A stretch of 64,000 nt of DNA from Nautilia profundicola AmH (GTDB lineage Bacteria > Campylobacterota > Campylobacteria > Campylobacterales > Nautiliaceae): positions 1,379,408 to 1,443,407 of the forward strand of contig NC_012115.1 in NCBI RefSeq assembly GCF_000021725.1, given 5' to 3'. The number at the start of each line of letters is the position of its first letter. Within the stretch, counting starts at the first letter, position 1. Of this stretch, positions 1-9,995 are shown in pieces. A program made the position numbers and the translations under genes. The notes below the pieces were generated by a model that was not told where the DNA came from, did not search any database, and was given only the letters and a program-made list of their open reading frames with translations.

Positions 1-598
1 CTTTATCTTCTTGTTTAAGTACTGCGTTAGCTATTGAAAAACTCACTATATGAGGCATATGTGAAATAAAAGCGGCATGTCTGTCATGCTCTTTGGCCTC
101 CATATATTTAACACGCATTTTAAGTTTTTCGAATATTTCAATAGCTCTCTTTCTTTGCGTTTCTCCACTCTCTTCCAAATTGCATACGACCATAATTTTA
201 TTTTCATATAAATCCGCAATTGCAGCCATCGGCCCCGAATATTCAGTTCCCGCCATAGGATGTGAGGCTACAAGGTTTTTTCTTATATTTGCTGGACACT
301 CATTTATAATGCTCTCTTTGGTTGATCCGAAATCAATTATGGTGCAGTTTTCTTTTAAATTCATTTTCGAAAGCGTTTTAAGTGAACTTATTATCCCTCT
401 GATAGGTATGGCTAAAATTATCACGTCTACGTTTGATAAATCTTCAAAACTACCAACTTTATCAACAAGCCCTAAACTTAAAGCGTCTTTTTTATGTTTT
501 TCGTTATGGTCTATACCTATAATTTCTTTAAAATATCCTCTCATTGCAAGACCGAAGCTTCCCCCCATCAAACCAAGACCAACTATACCGCAAGTCAT
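1..598 (-). CDS. tyrA: Prephenate dehydrogenase TyrA, partial (3' end outside window)
   Basis: This gene oxidatively decarboxylates prephenate to 4-hydroxyphenylpyruvate in tyrosine synthesis. Only the first 199 codons are present; the C-terminal helical dimerisation domain lies off the left edge. The protein starts MTCGIVGLGLMGGSFGLAM, a Rossmann GxGxxGGS dinucleotide fold, and later shows DFGSTK and SHPMAGTE, which are typical of the TyrA family. The start follows a GAGGGAAT ribosome site. A TATAAT on the minus strand at 619-624 is the likely -10 box. It is divergent from bamA. Family assignment is firm; the NAD/NADP preference cannot be told. Confidence 0.93.
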   Translation of the reverse strand, partial: MTCGIVGLGLMGGSFGLAMRGYFKEIIGIDHNEKHKKDALSLGLVDKVGSFEDLSNVDVIILAIPIRGIISSLKTLSKMNLKENCTIIDFGSTKESIINECPANIRKNLVASHPMAGTEYSGPMAAIADLYENKIMVVCNLEESGETQRKRAIEIFEKLKMRVKYMEAKEHDRHAAFISHMPHIVSFSIANAVLKQEDK

Positions 599-618
599 AT
601 TCCCTCTTTTTTTCCGGA

Positions 619-624
619 ATTATA
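619..624 (-). promoter_or_regulatory. -10 box of the tyrA promoter
   Basis: A perfect TATAAT lies on the minus strand 20 bases upstream of the tyrA start codon. No clear -35 box is visible, which is usual for Campylobacterota sigma-70 promoters. Confidence 0.55.
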
Positions 625-724
625 CCATTACTCCTAAAACAGACAAAAAAATATATTAATATTCCGCTAATACGGTATCAATTTTAGTTAAAAAACCATT
701 ATATTTTTTATAATTTTATTTTGG

Positions 725-730
725 TATAAT
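725..730 (+). promoter_or_regulatory. -10 box of the bamA promoter
   Basis: TATAAT preceded by TTGG lies 28 bases before the bamA ATG and follows a long A/T-rich stretch. It is divergent from the tyrA promoter. Confidence 0.55.
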
Positions 731-758
731 TGCCGTTATTATTAAAACAAGGGGTATT

Positions 759-2936
759 ATGAAAAAAACACTGCTGTTATTTCCGCTGATTTTATTTGCA
801 CAAATTGATAAAATAGAATATAAAGGCCTTCTTCACATATCGCCTATAACCGCAAATAGTATTATAAAAATTCATAAAAATGATAATTTTAATGTAGAAA
901 AAATTGATGAAAGTATTAAAGCATTATATAAAACAGGTTATTTCCAGACAATAAAAGCCGTAAAAGAAGGAAATACGTTAATTTTCGAATGTTTGGAAAA
1001 ACCTACAATATTAAAAGTCGATTTTGAAAACTTATCTGAAGATTTGAAAAAACTTTTAAAAGAAAGAGGCTATATGCCCAAAAAAGGTGAAATATTATCC
1101 CTTGAAAAACTTGATAATTTAAAAGAGTTTATCAAAGCGTACTATCTTTCAAAAGGCTATTTCAATACTATAGTAAATATTGAAAAAAAATTCGTAACCC
1201 CTACTTCCGTAAAACTTACGATATCTATTAAAAAAGGTGAAGAACTTGTAATTAAAGACGTAAAATTCTTCGGTGCCAAAAAAATCAGCAAAGACGAACT
1301 GCTTGAAGAAACGGAAAACAGACCAAGAACGTTTTGGAGCGCATTTCCATTTACAAACAGCGGGAGATTAAATATTTATAAACTTATTTCAGATAAAGAA
1401 GCTTTACAAAATTATTATCTCAATTTAGGATTCATGGATGCGTATGTAAGCGATCCCTTAGCCAAATCAAACTTTGATAATTACAGTGCGACAATTGATT
1501 ATTCTATATATGAAGGAATAAGATATCTTGTTAAGAAAATAGATATAGATTATCCAAAAAATATCAAAGTTACACTGCCAGAACTTAATTTAAAAACAGA
1601 TAAATACTTCAACGTATCCGCTCTGAGAGAAGATATGAAAAATATCCAGCATGCGTTTGCCAACGAAGGTTATGCATACGCAAAAGTATATCCGGAAATT
1701 AAAAAAGAAGGTTCAAACGCATTTATAACTTACAAAGTAATACCTGGTGAGATAGTATATATAAGAAATGTTATCATCAACGGAAACACAAAAACACTTG
1801 ACAGGGTAATAAGAAGAAACGTTTATTTGGCTCCGGGAGATAAATTTTCATATCGAGATTTAACCGACTCTAAAAACGCGCTTCAAAGAAGCGGTTACTT
1901 GGAAGATGTAAAAATAGAACAAAAAAAAGTGTCCTCAAATCAAATAGATCTGATTGTAAATGTAAAAGAAGGTCTCAGCGGTTCACTTAAAGCCGGGATA
2001 AGTTACGGAAGTTATAGTAAATTGGGCTTTAATTTTGCGATTACTGAGAAAAACGTATTCGGAAGCGGTCAAAGCGTAAGTGCTTCGGCTGATTTTTCAA
2101 GTGTTAGCAGAACTTATAGAGTATCTCTTGTAAACCCAAGGGTTTTCGATACGAAATACTCATTTAATACATCGATATTTGATACAAATTTTGAAGGTAT
2201 TTCGTATACATCAAGACAAAAAGGTTTCACTGCCGGTGTAGGTAAAAGATTATCGAGATATGTAGGTGCAAACATTACTTACGGTTTTACCAAAACAAAA
2301 CTTAGTGATTACAATACTACAGAATACACAATGCCGGAAAGTACCAAAAGTTACGTAGTGGCATCCGTTAGCTACAATAATACAGACAATTACTTCTTTC
2401 CTACGAGCGGACACAAAGCATCTATAAGTGCTGAATTTGCAGGTCTTGGAGGAGATGAAAAATATATAAAAACACTTGCTCAGTATAAATATTTCTATCC
2501 TCTTAAAGATAAAACATATAAAACTTATGCCGTTTTAAAATACAGAATAATTGCTGGAATGATAAACGATAACGGATATCTTCCTATTAATGAAAAATTT
2601 TATTTAGGTGGGATTAGAAGCGTAAGAGGATTTAGTTCTTATTCCATTTCACCTGTTGATGATGAAGGAAATAAAATCGGTGGTAAATACAAACTTGTAA
2701 CTGGTCCTGAAATATCTACACCTTTAAGCATTAAAAACAAAGTATGGTTAAGCGGCTTTATAGATTACGGAGTAATTGGAGAAAACGGACTCGATATAAA
2801 AAGAAGTTCTTTCGGTTTTTCACTTGACTGGATTACTCCTATGGGACCTTTATGCTTTGTATGGGCATGGCCTATCAAAAGTGAACCGGGCGACGATCTT
2901 CAAAGATTCGAATTCAGTATAGGTGCAAGTTTTTAA
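759..2936 (+). CDS. bamA: Outer membrane protein assembly factor BamA
   Basis: BamA is the Omp85-family core of the machine that folds and inserts beta-barrel proteins into the outer membrane. The 725-aa product has a short signal peptide (MKKTLLLFPLILFA then QIDKIEY), repeated POTRA domains to about residue 345, and a C-terminal beta-barrel. The barrel carries the diagnostic loop-6 motif GGIRSVRGF, with VRGF at 622-625, and ends in phenylalanine, as outer membrane barrels do. The start follows an AAGGGG ribosome site. It is monocistronic here; the 76 bases after it hold no strong terminator. Confidence 0.95.
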   Translation: MKKTLLLFPLILFAQIDKIEYKGLLHISPITANSIIKIHKNDNFNVEKIDESIKALYKTGYFQTIKAVKEGNTLIFECLEKPTILKVDFENLSEDLKKLLKERGYMPKKGEILSLEKLDNLKEFIKAYYLSKGYFNTIVNIEKKFVTPTSVKLTISIKKGEELVIKDVKFFGAKKISKDELLEETENRPRTFWSAFPFTNSGRLNIYKLISDKEALQNYYLNLGFMDAYVSDPLAKSNFDNYSATIDYSIYEGIRYLVKKIDIDYPKNIKVTLPELNLKTDKYFNVSALREDMKNIQHAFANEGYAYAKVYPEIKKEGSNAFITYKVIPGEIVYIRNVIINGNTKTLDRVIRRNVYLAPGDKFSYRDLTDSKNALQRSGYLEDVKIEQKKVSSNQIDLIVNVKEGLSGSLKAGISYGSYSKLGFNFAITEKNVFGSGQSVSASADFSSVSRTYRVSLVNPRVFDTKYSFNTSIFDTNFEGISYTSRQKGFTAGVGKRLSRYVGANITYGFTKTKLSDYNTTEYTMPESTKSYVVASVSYNNTDNYFFPTSGHKASISAEFAGLGGDEKYIKTLAQYKYFYPLKDKTYKTYAVLKYRIIAGMINDNGYLPINEKFYLGGIRSVRGFSSYSISPVDDEGNKIGGKYKLVTGPEISTPLSIKNKVWLSGFIDYGVIGENGLDIKRSSFGFSLDWITPMGPLCFVWAWPIKSEPGDDLQRFEFSIGASF

Positions 2937-3012
2937 TTTTATTTTTTTATTAATAAATTAGTGATTCGTATATTTAATAGGTAATCAGTATTTCTATTTA
3001 TTTTTCCCCTCT

Positions 3013-4323
3013 TCATTTTTCTCTTACAACATATGACTTAAATCCGTTTATACTGTGATAAACGATTTTGCCGTATTTTTTAGCATATACTTTTATAAGC
3101 ATCTGTTGAAGTGAGGGCATAATTGAAGGCATAAACCATGCATCGTTGCTTAATGCCACAACATATTTAGGATTTAATTTATATAAATCTTCCACAGTTG
3201 CTTCATAACAAATTGCATTTATAAATTTATATCCTTTAATTTCAAATATACCGAATCTGTCACTTGTTACATAATCACTGGCTCCGGAGAAAAAAATATC
3301 GTTTATCTCTTTTTCAAAAAAAGGTAGAGGTATATATTCTCCAAATGGTACTAATATGTGTTTATCAAGAATTTTAACTTCTCCGTTTTCGAATATATAC
3401 GTCGAATTATAATATTTAGAATCTTTCAGATGCAGGGCACCTGTAATTATGGTTATCTTTTTAGAAAGCTTTTTTAATTTGTCCATTAAATTTTCATACC
3501 TGTTTAAAAACAGAGGAAATGCGCTTTCAGGGAGAATTACGACATCTTTTTTTAATTTTATTGCATTATTAATAATAGTAAAATTATTTTTTATTTCATA
3601 TGGAATAAAATGTTTCTCCCACTTTTTTTCCTGCGGTACATCGGTATAAGAAACATAAACATCAAGATTAGGTTCTTTCGTAAATGTAGGTTTAAAGAAC
3701 AAAGCAAATATCAACAATAACACACTAAACCATTTTAATTCTTTATAAAAAACAACGGAAGTTATAACTAAAAACAAAACAATTTTTGAAACATCGAAAA
3801 TTGTATTCACAAACAAAATTTCTGGTTTTAGCCAATCAAATGTAAAAGGCGAGATATAATCAAATCCGAAAGTAAACATTAAAACCAAAAACACTTTTGC
3901 GGCATATTGGTTTTTATTTTGAATTATTTTATAAATTTTGAATATCATCCAAAAAACAAAACCGTAAAACAAAGCTATTAAAACATCAACAATTGGTATC
4001 ATCCAACTTAAACCGTAATACCGAAAACTAAGTCCTATCCACCAAAACCAAAATAATCCTATAAAAAATCCGCTACCGAACCATTTGTGTTTTGAAAAAA
4101 AAAGCAGATACAACGTTAAAAACAGATTAACTGTAAAAATGATTTTAATAATAAAATTAACTTCAATTTCATATTCAAGCAATAAAAAGTTAATATATAT
4201 CGGTAATGAGAAAAAAATTGCTAAGTTAAGAGAATTTGTGTTAAAATTCTCTTTAAAAAAGGACAGACATGAATTTCTTATACGCACAAGCACCTCAAGC
4301 GGGGCAACCATCAATTTTGGCAT
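3013..4323 (-). CDS. lnt: Apolipoprotein N-acyltransferase Lnt
   Basis: Lnt transfers the third acyl chain to the N-terminal cysteine of lipoproteins in the inner membrane. The N-terminal half is a series of hydrophobic segments. The C-terminal half is a nitrilase-like domain with the catalytic glutamate in VILPESAFP, LVPFGEYIPLP, and the nucleophile cysteine in AICYEAT. The product is 436 aa at most, shorter than the enterobacterial enzyme (about 510 aa). The start is uncertain: this first ATG makes the gene overlap the divergent yajC by 55 bp and its promoter, and an in-frame GTG at 4287 is an alternative. Function is firm, start is weak. Confidence 0.85.
   Translation of the reverse strand: MPKLMVAPLEVLVRIRNSCLSFFKENFNTNSLNLAIFFSLPIYINFLLLEYEIEVNFIIKIIFTVNLFLTLYLLFFSKHKWFGSGFFIGLFWFWWIGLSFRYYGLSWMIPIVDVLIALFYGFVFWMIFKIYKIIQNKNQYAAKVFLVLMFTFGFDYISPFTFDWLKPEILFVNTIFDVSKIVLFLVITSVVFYKELKWFSVLLLIFALFFKPTFTKEPNLDVYVSYTDVPQEKKWEKHFIPYEIKNNFTIINNAIKLKKDVVILPESAFPLFLNRYENLMDKLKKLSKKITIITGALHLKDSKYYNSTYIFENGEVKILDKHILVPFGEYIPLPFFEKEINDIFFSGASDYVTSDRFGIFEIKGYKFINAICYEATVEDLYKLNPKYVVALSNDAWFMPSIMPSLQQMLIKVYAKKYGKIVYHSINGFKSYVVREK
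4217..4245 (+). promoter_or_regulatory. Promoter of the yajC-secD-secF operon
   Basis: TTGCTA at 4217-4222 is followed after 18 bases by TAAAAT, about 24 bases before the yajC ATG. The spacer sits in an inverted repeat (AGAGAATT ... AATTCTCT). This region lies inside the 5' part of the annotated lnt reading frame on the other strand. Confidence 0.4.
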
Positions 4324-4577
4324 CTTTACTTCCTCTTATTATTTTATTTGCAATTTTTTATTTTCTTGTAATTCTACCACAACAAAGACAGGCTAAAAAG
4401 CACAAACAAATGGTGGAAGAACTTAAAAAAGGTGATAAAATAATCACAACTGGAGGAATCATTGCCGAAGTTGTTAAAAACGAGCCGGATTTTCTAAAAG
4501 TAAAACTAAATGACAACGTTGAAGTAAAACTTGACAAAAGTGCAGTAGCAAGAAAGCTAAATGATGAAAAAGCTTAA
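4269..4577 (+). CDS. yajC: Preprotein translocase subunit YajC
   Basis: YajC is the small single-span membrane partner of SecDF at the Sec translocon. The 102-aa protein has one hydrophobic helix (ILASLLPLIILFAIFYFLV), then the family hallmark LPQQRQAKKHKQM and a basic/acidic cytoplasmic tail with KKGDKIITTGGI. It starts after AAGGACAGAC. Its 3' end overlaps secD by 17 bp, so the two are probably translationally coupled. The yajC-secD-secF order is the standard one. Confidence 0.95.
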   Translation: MNFLYAQAPQAGQPSILASLLPLIILFAIFYFLVILPQQRQAKKHKQMVEELKKGDKIITTGGIIAEVVKNEPDFLKVKLNDNVEVKLDKSAVARKLNDEKA

Positions 4578-6120
4578 TTACAGATTAGTAATATTCATCT
4601 TAGCAGCACTTTTCGGGATTGCTTTTACAATCCCTTCTTTTATCAACAAAGAACCAAAAATCAACCTCGGACTTGACCTTCAAGGCGGTATGTATTTAGT
4701 TTTAGGTGTAAAAGGTGATGAAGCCGTAAAAAGCAAAATCAAAACAATCGCATCTACAATTAAATACATAACCGATAAAAAAGAACTCTTTATCGACAAC
4801 CTAAAAACAAAAGACAATTCAGTTACATTCGAACTTATTGACAAAGACGACGCTGCTAAACTTGATAAAGAACTTAAAATTCTTAAAGGTGTAAATATTC
4901 AAAAAACACCTAAAAACGGCTCGATTGAATATAAAATCACACTGACTCCTCAGGAAATTATCAAAACAAAAGACGATGCGCTTAATCAGGCTATTCAAAC
5001 AATCAGAAGTAGGCTTGACGCATTCGGCCTTGCAGAACCTACAGTCACAAAACAGGGTAAAGACAAAATTTTAGTGGAGCTTCCTGGTATCAAAACACCG
5101 AAAGAACAGCATAGCGTGCAGCAGCTAATTTCAACATCCGCTCATCTTGAACTATATGCGGTTGATGAAGAACACAGAGCCTTAACTCCAAAAGACGCTG
5201 AAAAATACGGTGATATCTTACTTCCAAGCAAAGACAACCCGGATAGAAAATATCTTTTAAAAACTCCTCCGGTACTTGATGGAAGTATGATTACAGACGC
5301 CACTGTCGGATTTACGCAAAAAACAAACCAGCCGGCTATTTTCTTTACGCTAAACTCTCAGGGTGCTCAAATATTCGGAGACTTTACGGGTAAAAACGTA
5401 GGAAAAAGACTTGCTATCGTAGTGGACAATAAAGTATATTCGGCTCCTACGATTCAAGAAAGAATCGGTGGAGGAAGCGGACAGATTACAGTAGGAAGTC
5501 CTGAAGAAGCACACGTTCTTGCAATTGCACTTAGAAGCGGGTCGCTTCCGGCTCCTGTTATGCTGCTTGAAAAAAGAAGCGTAGGTGCGAGTCTTGGTGC
5601 CGATTCAATCAGACAATCGTTAATAGCTCTTATTACAGGTTTTATTGTAGTTGTTGTCTTTATGGCGTGGTATTACGGAACTGCAGGAATAGTAGCCGAT
5701 ATTGCACTTATCGTAAACCTTTTCCTGATCATTGCAATTATGGCGCTGTTCGGTGCAACACTTACACTGCCTGGAATGGCCGGTATAGTACTGACAGTCG
5801 GTATGGCGGTTGATGCCAACGTTATTATAAACGAACGTATTAGAGAGCTCATACGTGAAGGAAAATCTATAAAAGTAGCAATCGAAGGCGGATACAAAAA
5901 CGCAATGAGTGCAATTTTGGATGCTAACATTACTACCTTAATCGCGGCAATCGCCCTATTCGCATACGGAACGGGAACAATTAAAGGATTTGCTATCACA
6001 ATGGCAATCGGTATTATGGCAAGTATGTTAACAGCAATACTCGGAACACATGGTATCTGGGAATACCTGCTTGCAAGCGGTAAAAAAATTACACCAAAAT
6101 CTTTTGGTATGAAGGTTTAG
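4561..6120 (+). CDS. secD: Protein translocase subunit SecD
   Basis: SecD, with SecF, is an RND-family membrane protein that uses the proton motive force to help exported proteins through SecYEG and release them. The 519-aa product has an N-terminal membrane helix, the DLQGG motif near residue 40, a periplasmic region with P1 and head domains, and five C-terminal helices from about residue 345, including GMAVDANVIINERIREL. It starts inside the 3' end of yajC (ATGATG; the second ATG is possible) and ends one base before secF. Confidence 0.96.
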   Translation: MMKKLNYRLVIFILAALFGIAFTIPSFINKEPKINLGLDLQGGMYLVLGVKGDEAVKSKIKTIASTIKYITDKKELFIDNLKTKDNSVTFELIDKDDAAKLDKELKILKGVNIQKTPKNGSIEYKITLTPQEIIKTKDDALNQAIQTIRSRLDAFGLAEPTVTKQGKDKILVELPGIKTPKEQHSVQQLISTSAHLELYAVDEEHRALTPKDAEKYGDILLPSKDNPDRKYLLKTPPVLDGSMITDATVGFTQKTNQPAIFFTLNSQGAQIFGDFTGKNVGKRLAIVVDNKVYSAPTIQERIGGGSGQITVGSPEEAHVLAIALRSGSLPAPVMLLEKRSVGASLGADSIRQSLIALITGFIVVVVFMAWYYGTAGIVADIALIVNLFLIIAIMALFGATLTLPGMAGIVLTVGMAVDANVIINERIRELIREGKSIKVAIEGGYKNAMSAILDANITTLIAAIALFAYGTGTIKGFAITMAIGIMASMLTAILGTHGIWEYLLASGKKITPKSFGMKV

Positions 6121-6121
6121 T

Positions 6122-7093
6122 ATGGAACTCTTTAGAGATGAAAAAATATATGATTTTATGAGTAAAAGGAACATCTTTGTTTCTATTTCTTTAATACTTA
6201 TTATTTTAAGCCTTTTTTCAATATTTACAAAAGGCTTCAACTGGGGAATTGATTTCCAGGGCGGTGTTGAAGTTCAGGTTAGATTTGAGAAAAAAGCCGA
6301 TATCGGTGAAATAAGAAAATTGATTTCTCAAAAATTTAAGGGTGCAAATATTACGACATTCGGAAATGAAAACGAAGTTTTAATAAGACTTAACGTCAAA
6401 AATGCTTCGACTAACGTTCAGAACGACATAGGACATCAAATTGCCGAAATTTTAAAACCTCTTGGTAAAATTGACATAAGAAGAGTTGATATTGTAGGTG
6501 CAAAAGTCGGAAACGAGCTGAAAGAAAAAGGTCTTCAGGCGTTTATATTCTCAATTATAGGTATTTTAATTTACGTGGCTTTCAGGTTTGAGTGGCGCTT
6601 TGCAGTCGCTTCTGTTTTGGCTCTTTTTCATGATACTATAATTTCGTTAGGAGCCGTGAGCTTTTTCCATATAGAAGTAAATCTGGACGTACTTGCCGCA
6701 ATCTTGACACTTATGGGATATTCTCTTAATGATACGATAGTCGTATTCGACAGAATTAGAGAACAGGTAAGAGATTCAAAAATCAGGGATCTGGCACTGC
6801 TTATTAACGACGCGGTTTCAAGAACTCTAAGCAGAACCGTTCTTACTTCACTGACAACATTCTTTGTTGTTCTCACGCTTTATCTTTTCGGTGGAGAAAT
6901 AATTAAACCGTTTAGTTTCACTCTACTCGTAGGTATTATAGTAGGTACATATTCATCAATTTTCATTGCATCCCCACTTCTAATCTGGATGGGATTCAAA
7001 ATCGACGATTACAGAAAAAAACTTGCCGAAAAAGAGAAAAAAAGAAAAGAAAAAGAAAAATTAAGAGAAATGTATCAAGGCGGAGTCGTATAA
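6122..7093 (+). CDS. secF: Protein translocase subunit SecF
   Basis: SecF forms the second half of the SecDF proton-driven export helper. The 323-aa protein has an N-terminal helix, the DFQGG signature (GIDFQGGVEVQVRF), a small periplasmic domain and five C-terminal helices with the family motif YSLNDTIVVFDRIRE. It ends in a highly charged lysine/glutamate tail. The start is one base after the secD stop, so the genes are cotranscribed and probably coupled. Confidence 0.96.
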   Translation: MELFRDEKIYDFMSKRNIFVSISLILIILSLFSIFTKGFNWGIDFQGGVEVQVRFEKKADIGEIRKLISQKFKGANITTFGNENEVLIRLNVKNASTNVQNDIGHQIAEILKPLGKIDIRRVDIVGAKVGNELKEKGLQAFIFSIIGILIYVAFRFEWRFAVASVLALFHDTIISLGAVSFFHIEVNLDVLAAILTLMGYSLNDTIVVFDRIREQVRDSKIRDLALLINDAVSRTLSRTVLTSLTTFFVVLTLYLFGGEIIKPFSFTLLVGIIVGTYSSIFIASPLLIWMGFKIDDYRKKLAEKEKKRKEKEKLREMYQGGVV

Positions 7094-7110
7094 TCAATGG
7101 ACAATTCAAC

Positions 7111-7153
7111 AATGGAAAATGTAAAGTTTTTAAAATTTTCCATTTTACATTTT
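7111..7153. repeat. AT-rich inverted repeats between secF and the next gene
   Basis: AATGGAAAAT at 7111-7120 is matched by its complement at 7135-7144, and AAAATGTAAA at 7116-7125 by TTTACATTTT at 7144-7153, so two overlapping hairpins are possible. There is no T-run, so it is not a classical terminator. The wording resembles short intergenic repeats elsewhere in the window (near 12.07, 63.2 and 63.9 kb). Confidence 0.5.
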
Positions 7154-7176
7154 CAATTTAACATTAAAGGATAGTT

Positions 7177-7518
7177 ATGGATTGGGGAAAAGTAATTTAC
7201 GTCTTCTTTCAGCTAATGAGTTTAACAAGTGTTGCAGGGTTTTTATATGATCATAATAAAGTTGCGTTATTTATCGCATTAAGTCTTAATCTGATTTCAA
7301 CAGTACTGAAAATCGGCGTTAAAAACATTTTTGCCGCGGAACTTTTTGCGGCGAGCTTGGTTGCTGATTTGCATCTGATTCCTGCATTTATATATCTTGA
7401 AATAAAAAACGACCTTTTAGCAGCTTATGCAATGGCAATAGGTGCTACCATTGCAAATACAGTTACTTTAATCTTAAGTTTTATAGAACTCGCAAAAACA
7501 AAATCAGACTGGGAATAA
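7177..7518 (+). CDS. Small conserved membrane protein, DUF6394-like
   Basis: This 113-aa protein has three to four hydrophobic helices with conserved-looking text such as SVAGFLYDHNKVALF and ASLVADLHLIPAF. From memory it matches a small Campylobacterota membrane family (DUF6394) commonly placed just upstream of leuS. No biochemical role is known to me. The start is preceded by AAAGGATAGTT. It ends 15 bases before leuS and could be in the same transcript. Confidence 0.75.
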   Translation: MDWGKVIYVFFQLMSLTSVAGFLYDHNKVALFIALSLNLISTVLKIGVKNIFAAELFAASLVADLHLIPAFIYLEIKNDLLAAYAMAIGATIANTVTLILSFIELAKTKSDWE

Positions 7519-7533
7519 TTTATAGGAGGTATA

Positions 7534-9993
7534 ATGAGAGAATACAAACCGTCAAGCATAGAAAAAAAGTGGCAGGACAAGTGGGACAGTGAAAAGGCGT
7601 TTGAGCCGAAAGAAGACTATACGCTTCCAAAAAAATATATTTTAAGTATGTTCCCTTATCCGAGCGGAAGAATTCATATGGGGCATGTAAGAAACTACTC
7701 TATCGGTGACGCTATTGCCAGATATTACAGAAAAAAAGGCTTTAACGTCTTACATCCGATCGGCTGGGACAGCTTTGGAATGCCAGCTGAAAATGCGGCA
7801 ATCAAAAACAAAACTCATCCTAAAAAATGGACATATGAAAACATAGATTATATGAGAAAAGAGCTTAAAAACCTTGGACTATCATTCAGTAAAGAAAGGG
7901 AGTTTGCTACAAGCGATCCTGATTATACGAGATGGGAGCAGGAATTTATTATCAAAATGTATGAAAACGGCCTGCTTGAAAGACGTACGCAAAAAGTAAA
8001 CTGGTGTGAAACATGCCACACTGTACTTGCCAATGAGCAGGTAATTGACGGATGCTGCTGGAGATGTGACAACCCTATCGAAATAAAAGAACTCCCTGGA
8101 TGGTACATCAAAATCACAAAATATGCTGATGAGTTACTTGAAGATATCGATACAAAACTAAAAGGAAACTGGCCTGACAGAGTTCTTACAATGCAGAAAA
8201 ACTGGATTGGAAAATCAACCGGGCTTAAATTCAAATTCAGCCTTTCGGACGAAAGCAAAGAAAAACTAAACAATAAATTCGACGGATACGAAGTATTCAC
8301 AACACGCCCGGATACAATCTACGGTGTTACGTATTCTGCTCTTGCGCCTGAACATCCTATTGTGGATTATATGCTTGAAAACAATCTTTTCGATAAAGAA
8401 ACCCAAGAAAAAGTAAGACACATAAGAAGTATCCTGCCAAAAGACAGACAGGCTATGGAAAAAGACGGCGTGTATCTCGGAATTGACGTAGTACACCCTC
8501 TTACAGGCGAAAAAGTACCTGTATGGCTTGCAAACTTTGTACTTGTTGAATACGGTAGCGGTGCGGTAATGGCAGTTCCGGCTCATGATGAAAGGGATTT
8601 TGAATTCGCTACGAAATTCAACCTGCCTATCAAATGGGTTATAAAACCAGAAAACGGGGAACTTGACAAATCACAGGCTTACACGGGAGAAGGTGTTTTA
8701 ATCAATAGCGGTGAATTTACCGGTATGAAAAACACTGAAGCAAAAGAAGCTATAATTAAAAAAATGGAAGAGCTCGGCATCGGAAAAAAAGAGGTAAACT
8801 ACAGACTCCGTGACTGGGGTATAAGCCGCCAGAGATACTGGGGAGCGCCTCTTCCTTTTATCAAATGTCCGAATTGCGGTATTGTTCCTGAAAAGATTGA
8901 AAACCTGCCTGTAACACTTCCTGAAGATGTGGAAATTACAGGAAGCGGAAACCCTCTTGAAATGCACCCGACATGGAAATACACAAAATGTCCTAAATGC
9001 GGAAGCGATGCCGAGCGTGAAACGGATACAATGGATACGTTTGTACAAAGCAGCTGGTATCAGTTCAGATTTACTACGGATTTTCATAAGTATACAGACG
9101 TACCTTTCAGAAAAGAAGACGTTAAATATTTCGCACCGGTAGACCAGTACATCGGAGGAATCGAGCACGCAATACTTCACCTGCTTTATGCGAGATTTTT
9201 TACAAAAGCACTGAGAGATCTCGGATACCTTGAACTTGATGAGCCGTTTAAAAAACTTTTAACTCAGGGTATGGTGCTTAAAGACGGAAGCAAAATGAGT
9301 AAAAGTAAAGGAAACGTGGTAGATCCTGACGAAATCGTCGCAAAATACGGAGCGGATACCGCAAGACTCTTTATACTTTTCGCAGCGCCGCCTGAGCAAG
9401 AACTTGAATGGAGCGATTCTGCAGTAGAAGGAGCTTTCAGATTTATAAACAGACTCTACTTAAATGCCGAAAAAGCGTATAAAACAGACACAATGCCGAA
9501 AATCGACACTTCAAAACTTTCAAAAGAGGAAAAAGAGGCAAGAAGAAAAGTATACGAAACATTAAAAAGAAGCGAAGAAACATACGAAAAAACGTTTGCG
9601 TTCAACACACTTATAGCAAGTGCGATGGAAGCGCTTAACGCCCTTAACAAAATCAACAACAAAGACCTGTTTACGGAAGGTTACTGGATTATATTAAACG
9701 TTCTTGAGCCGATCATCCCTCACGTTACAAGTGAACTGAGCGAAGAGCTTTTTGGCAGAAACAATTTCGCTTCCATTAAAGTGGATGAAGAAGCGCTTAA
9801 AAAAGATGAAATCAACTACCCTGTAAGCGTTAACGGTAAAAAAAGAGCTGAAATCAGCGTAAGCGCTGACGCAGGCAAAGACGAAGTCTTAGCACAGGCA
9901 AAAGAAGCTGTAGCAAAATATATCGACGGTAAAGAGATTATAAAAGAGATTTTTGTTCCGGGGAGAATTGTAAACATCGTCGTAAAAGGATAA
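7534..9993 (+). CDS. leuS: Leucyl-tRNA synthetase
   Basis: LeuRS charges tRNA-Leu and edits mischarged products. The 819-aa class I enzyme has the HIGH-type motif HMGH in [15 protein letters not shown] near residue 50, and a zinc knuckle CETCHTV...CCWRC around 160-180. The CP1 editing domain includes TTRPDTIYG and a second four-cysteine segment CPNCG...CPKCG. The KMSKS motif lies in [14 protein letters not shown], followed by an anticodon-binding domain. It has an AGGAGGT ribosome site and normal bacterial length. Confidence 0.97.
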   Translation: MREYKPSSIEKKWQDKWDSEKAFEPKEDYTLPKKYILSMFPYPSGRIHMGHVRNYSIGDAIARYYRKKGFNVLHPIGWDSFGMPAENAAIKNKTHPKKWTYENIDYMRKELKNLGLSFSKEREFATSDPDYTRWEQEFIIKMYENGLLERRTQKVNWCETCHTVLANEQVIDGCCWRCDNPIEIKELPGWYIKITKYADELLEDIDTKLKGNWPDRVLTMQKNWIGKSTGLKFKFSLSDESKEKLNNKFDGYEVFTTRPDTIYGVTYSALAPEHPIVDYMLENNLFDKETQEKVRHIRSILPKDRQAMEKDGVYLGIDVVHPLTGEKVPVWLANFVLVEYGSGAVMAVPAHDERDFEFATKFNLPIKWVIKPENGELDKSQAYTGEGVLINSGEFTGMKNTEAKEAIIKKMEELGIGKKEVNYRLRDWGISRQRYWGAPLPFIKCPNCGIVPEKIENLPVTLPEDVEITGSGNPLEMHPTWKYTKCPKCGSDAERETDTMDTFVQSSWYQFRFTTDFHKYTDVPFRKEDVKYFAPVDQYIGGIEHAILHLLYARFFTKALRDLGYLELDEPFKKLLTQGMVLKDGSKMSKSKGNVVDPDEIVAKYGADTARLFILFAAPPEQELEWSDSAVEGAFRFINRLYLNAEKAYKTDTMPKIDTSKLSKEEKEARRKVYETLKRSEETYEKTFAFNTLIASAMEALNALNKINNKDLFTEGYWIILNVLEPIIPHVTSELSEELFGRNNFASIKVDEEALKKDEINYPVSVNGKKRAEISVSADAGKDEVLAQAKEAVAKYIDGKEIIKEIFVPGRIVNIVVKG

Positions 9994-9995
9994 TT

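Noticed and set aside
93-659. 188-aa plus-strand reading frame
   Set aside because: It is antisense to tyrA, whose minus-strand protein has clear dehydrogenase motifs.
4085-4396. 103-aa plus-strand frame crossing lnt and yajC
   Set aside because: It is out of frame with yajC and antisense to lnt, with no domain support.
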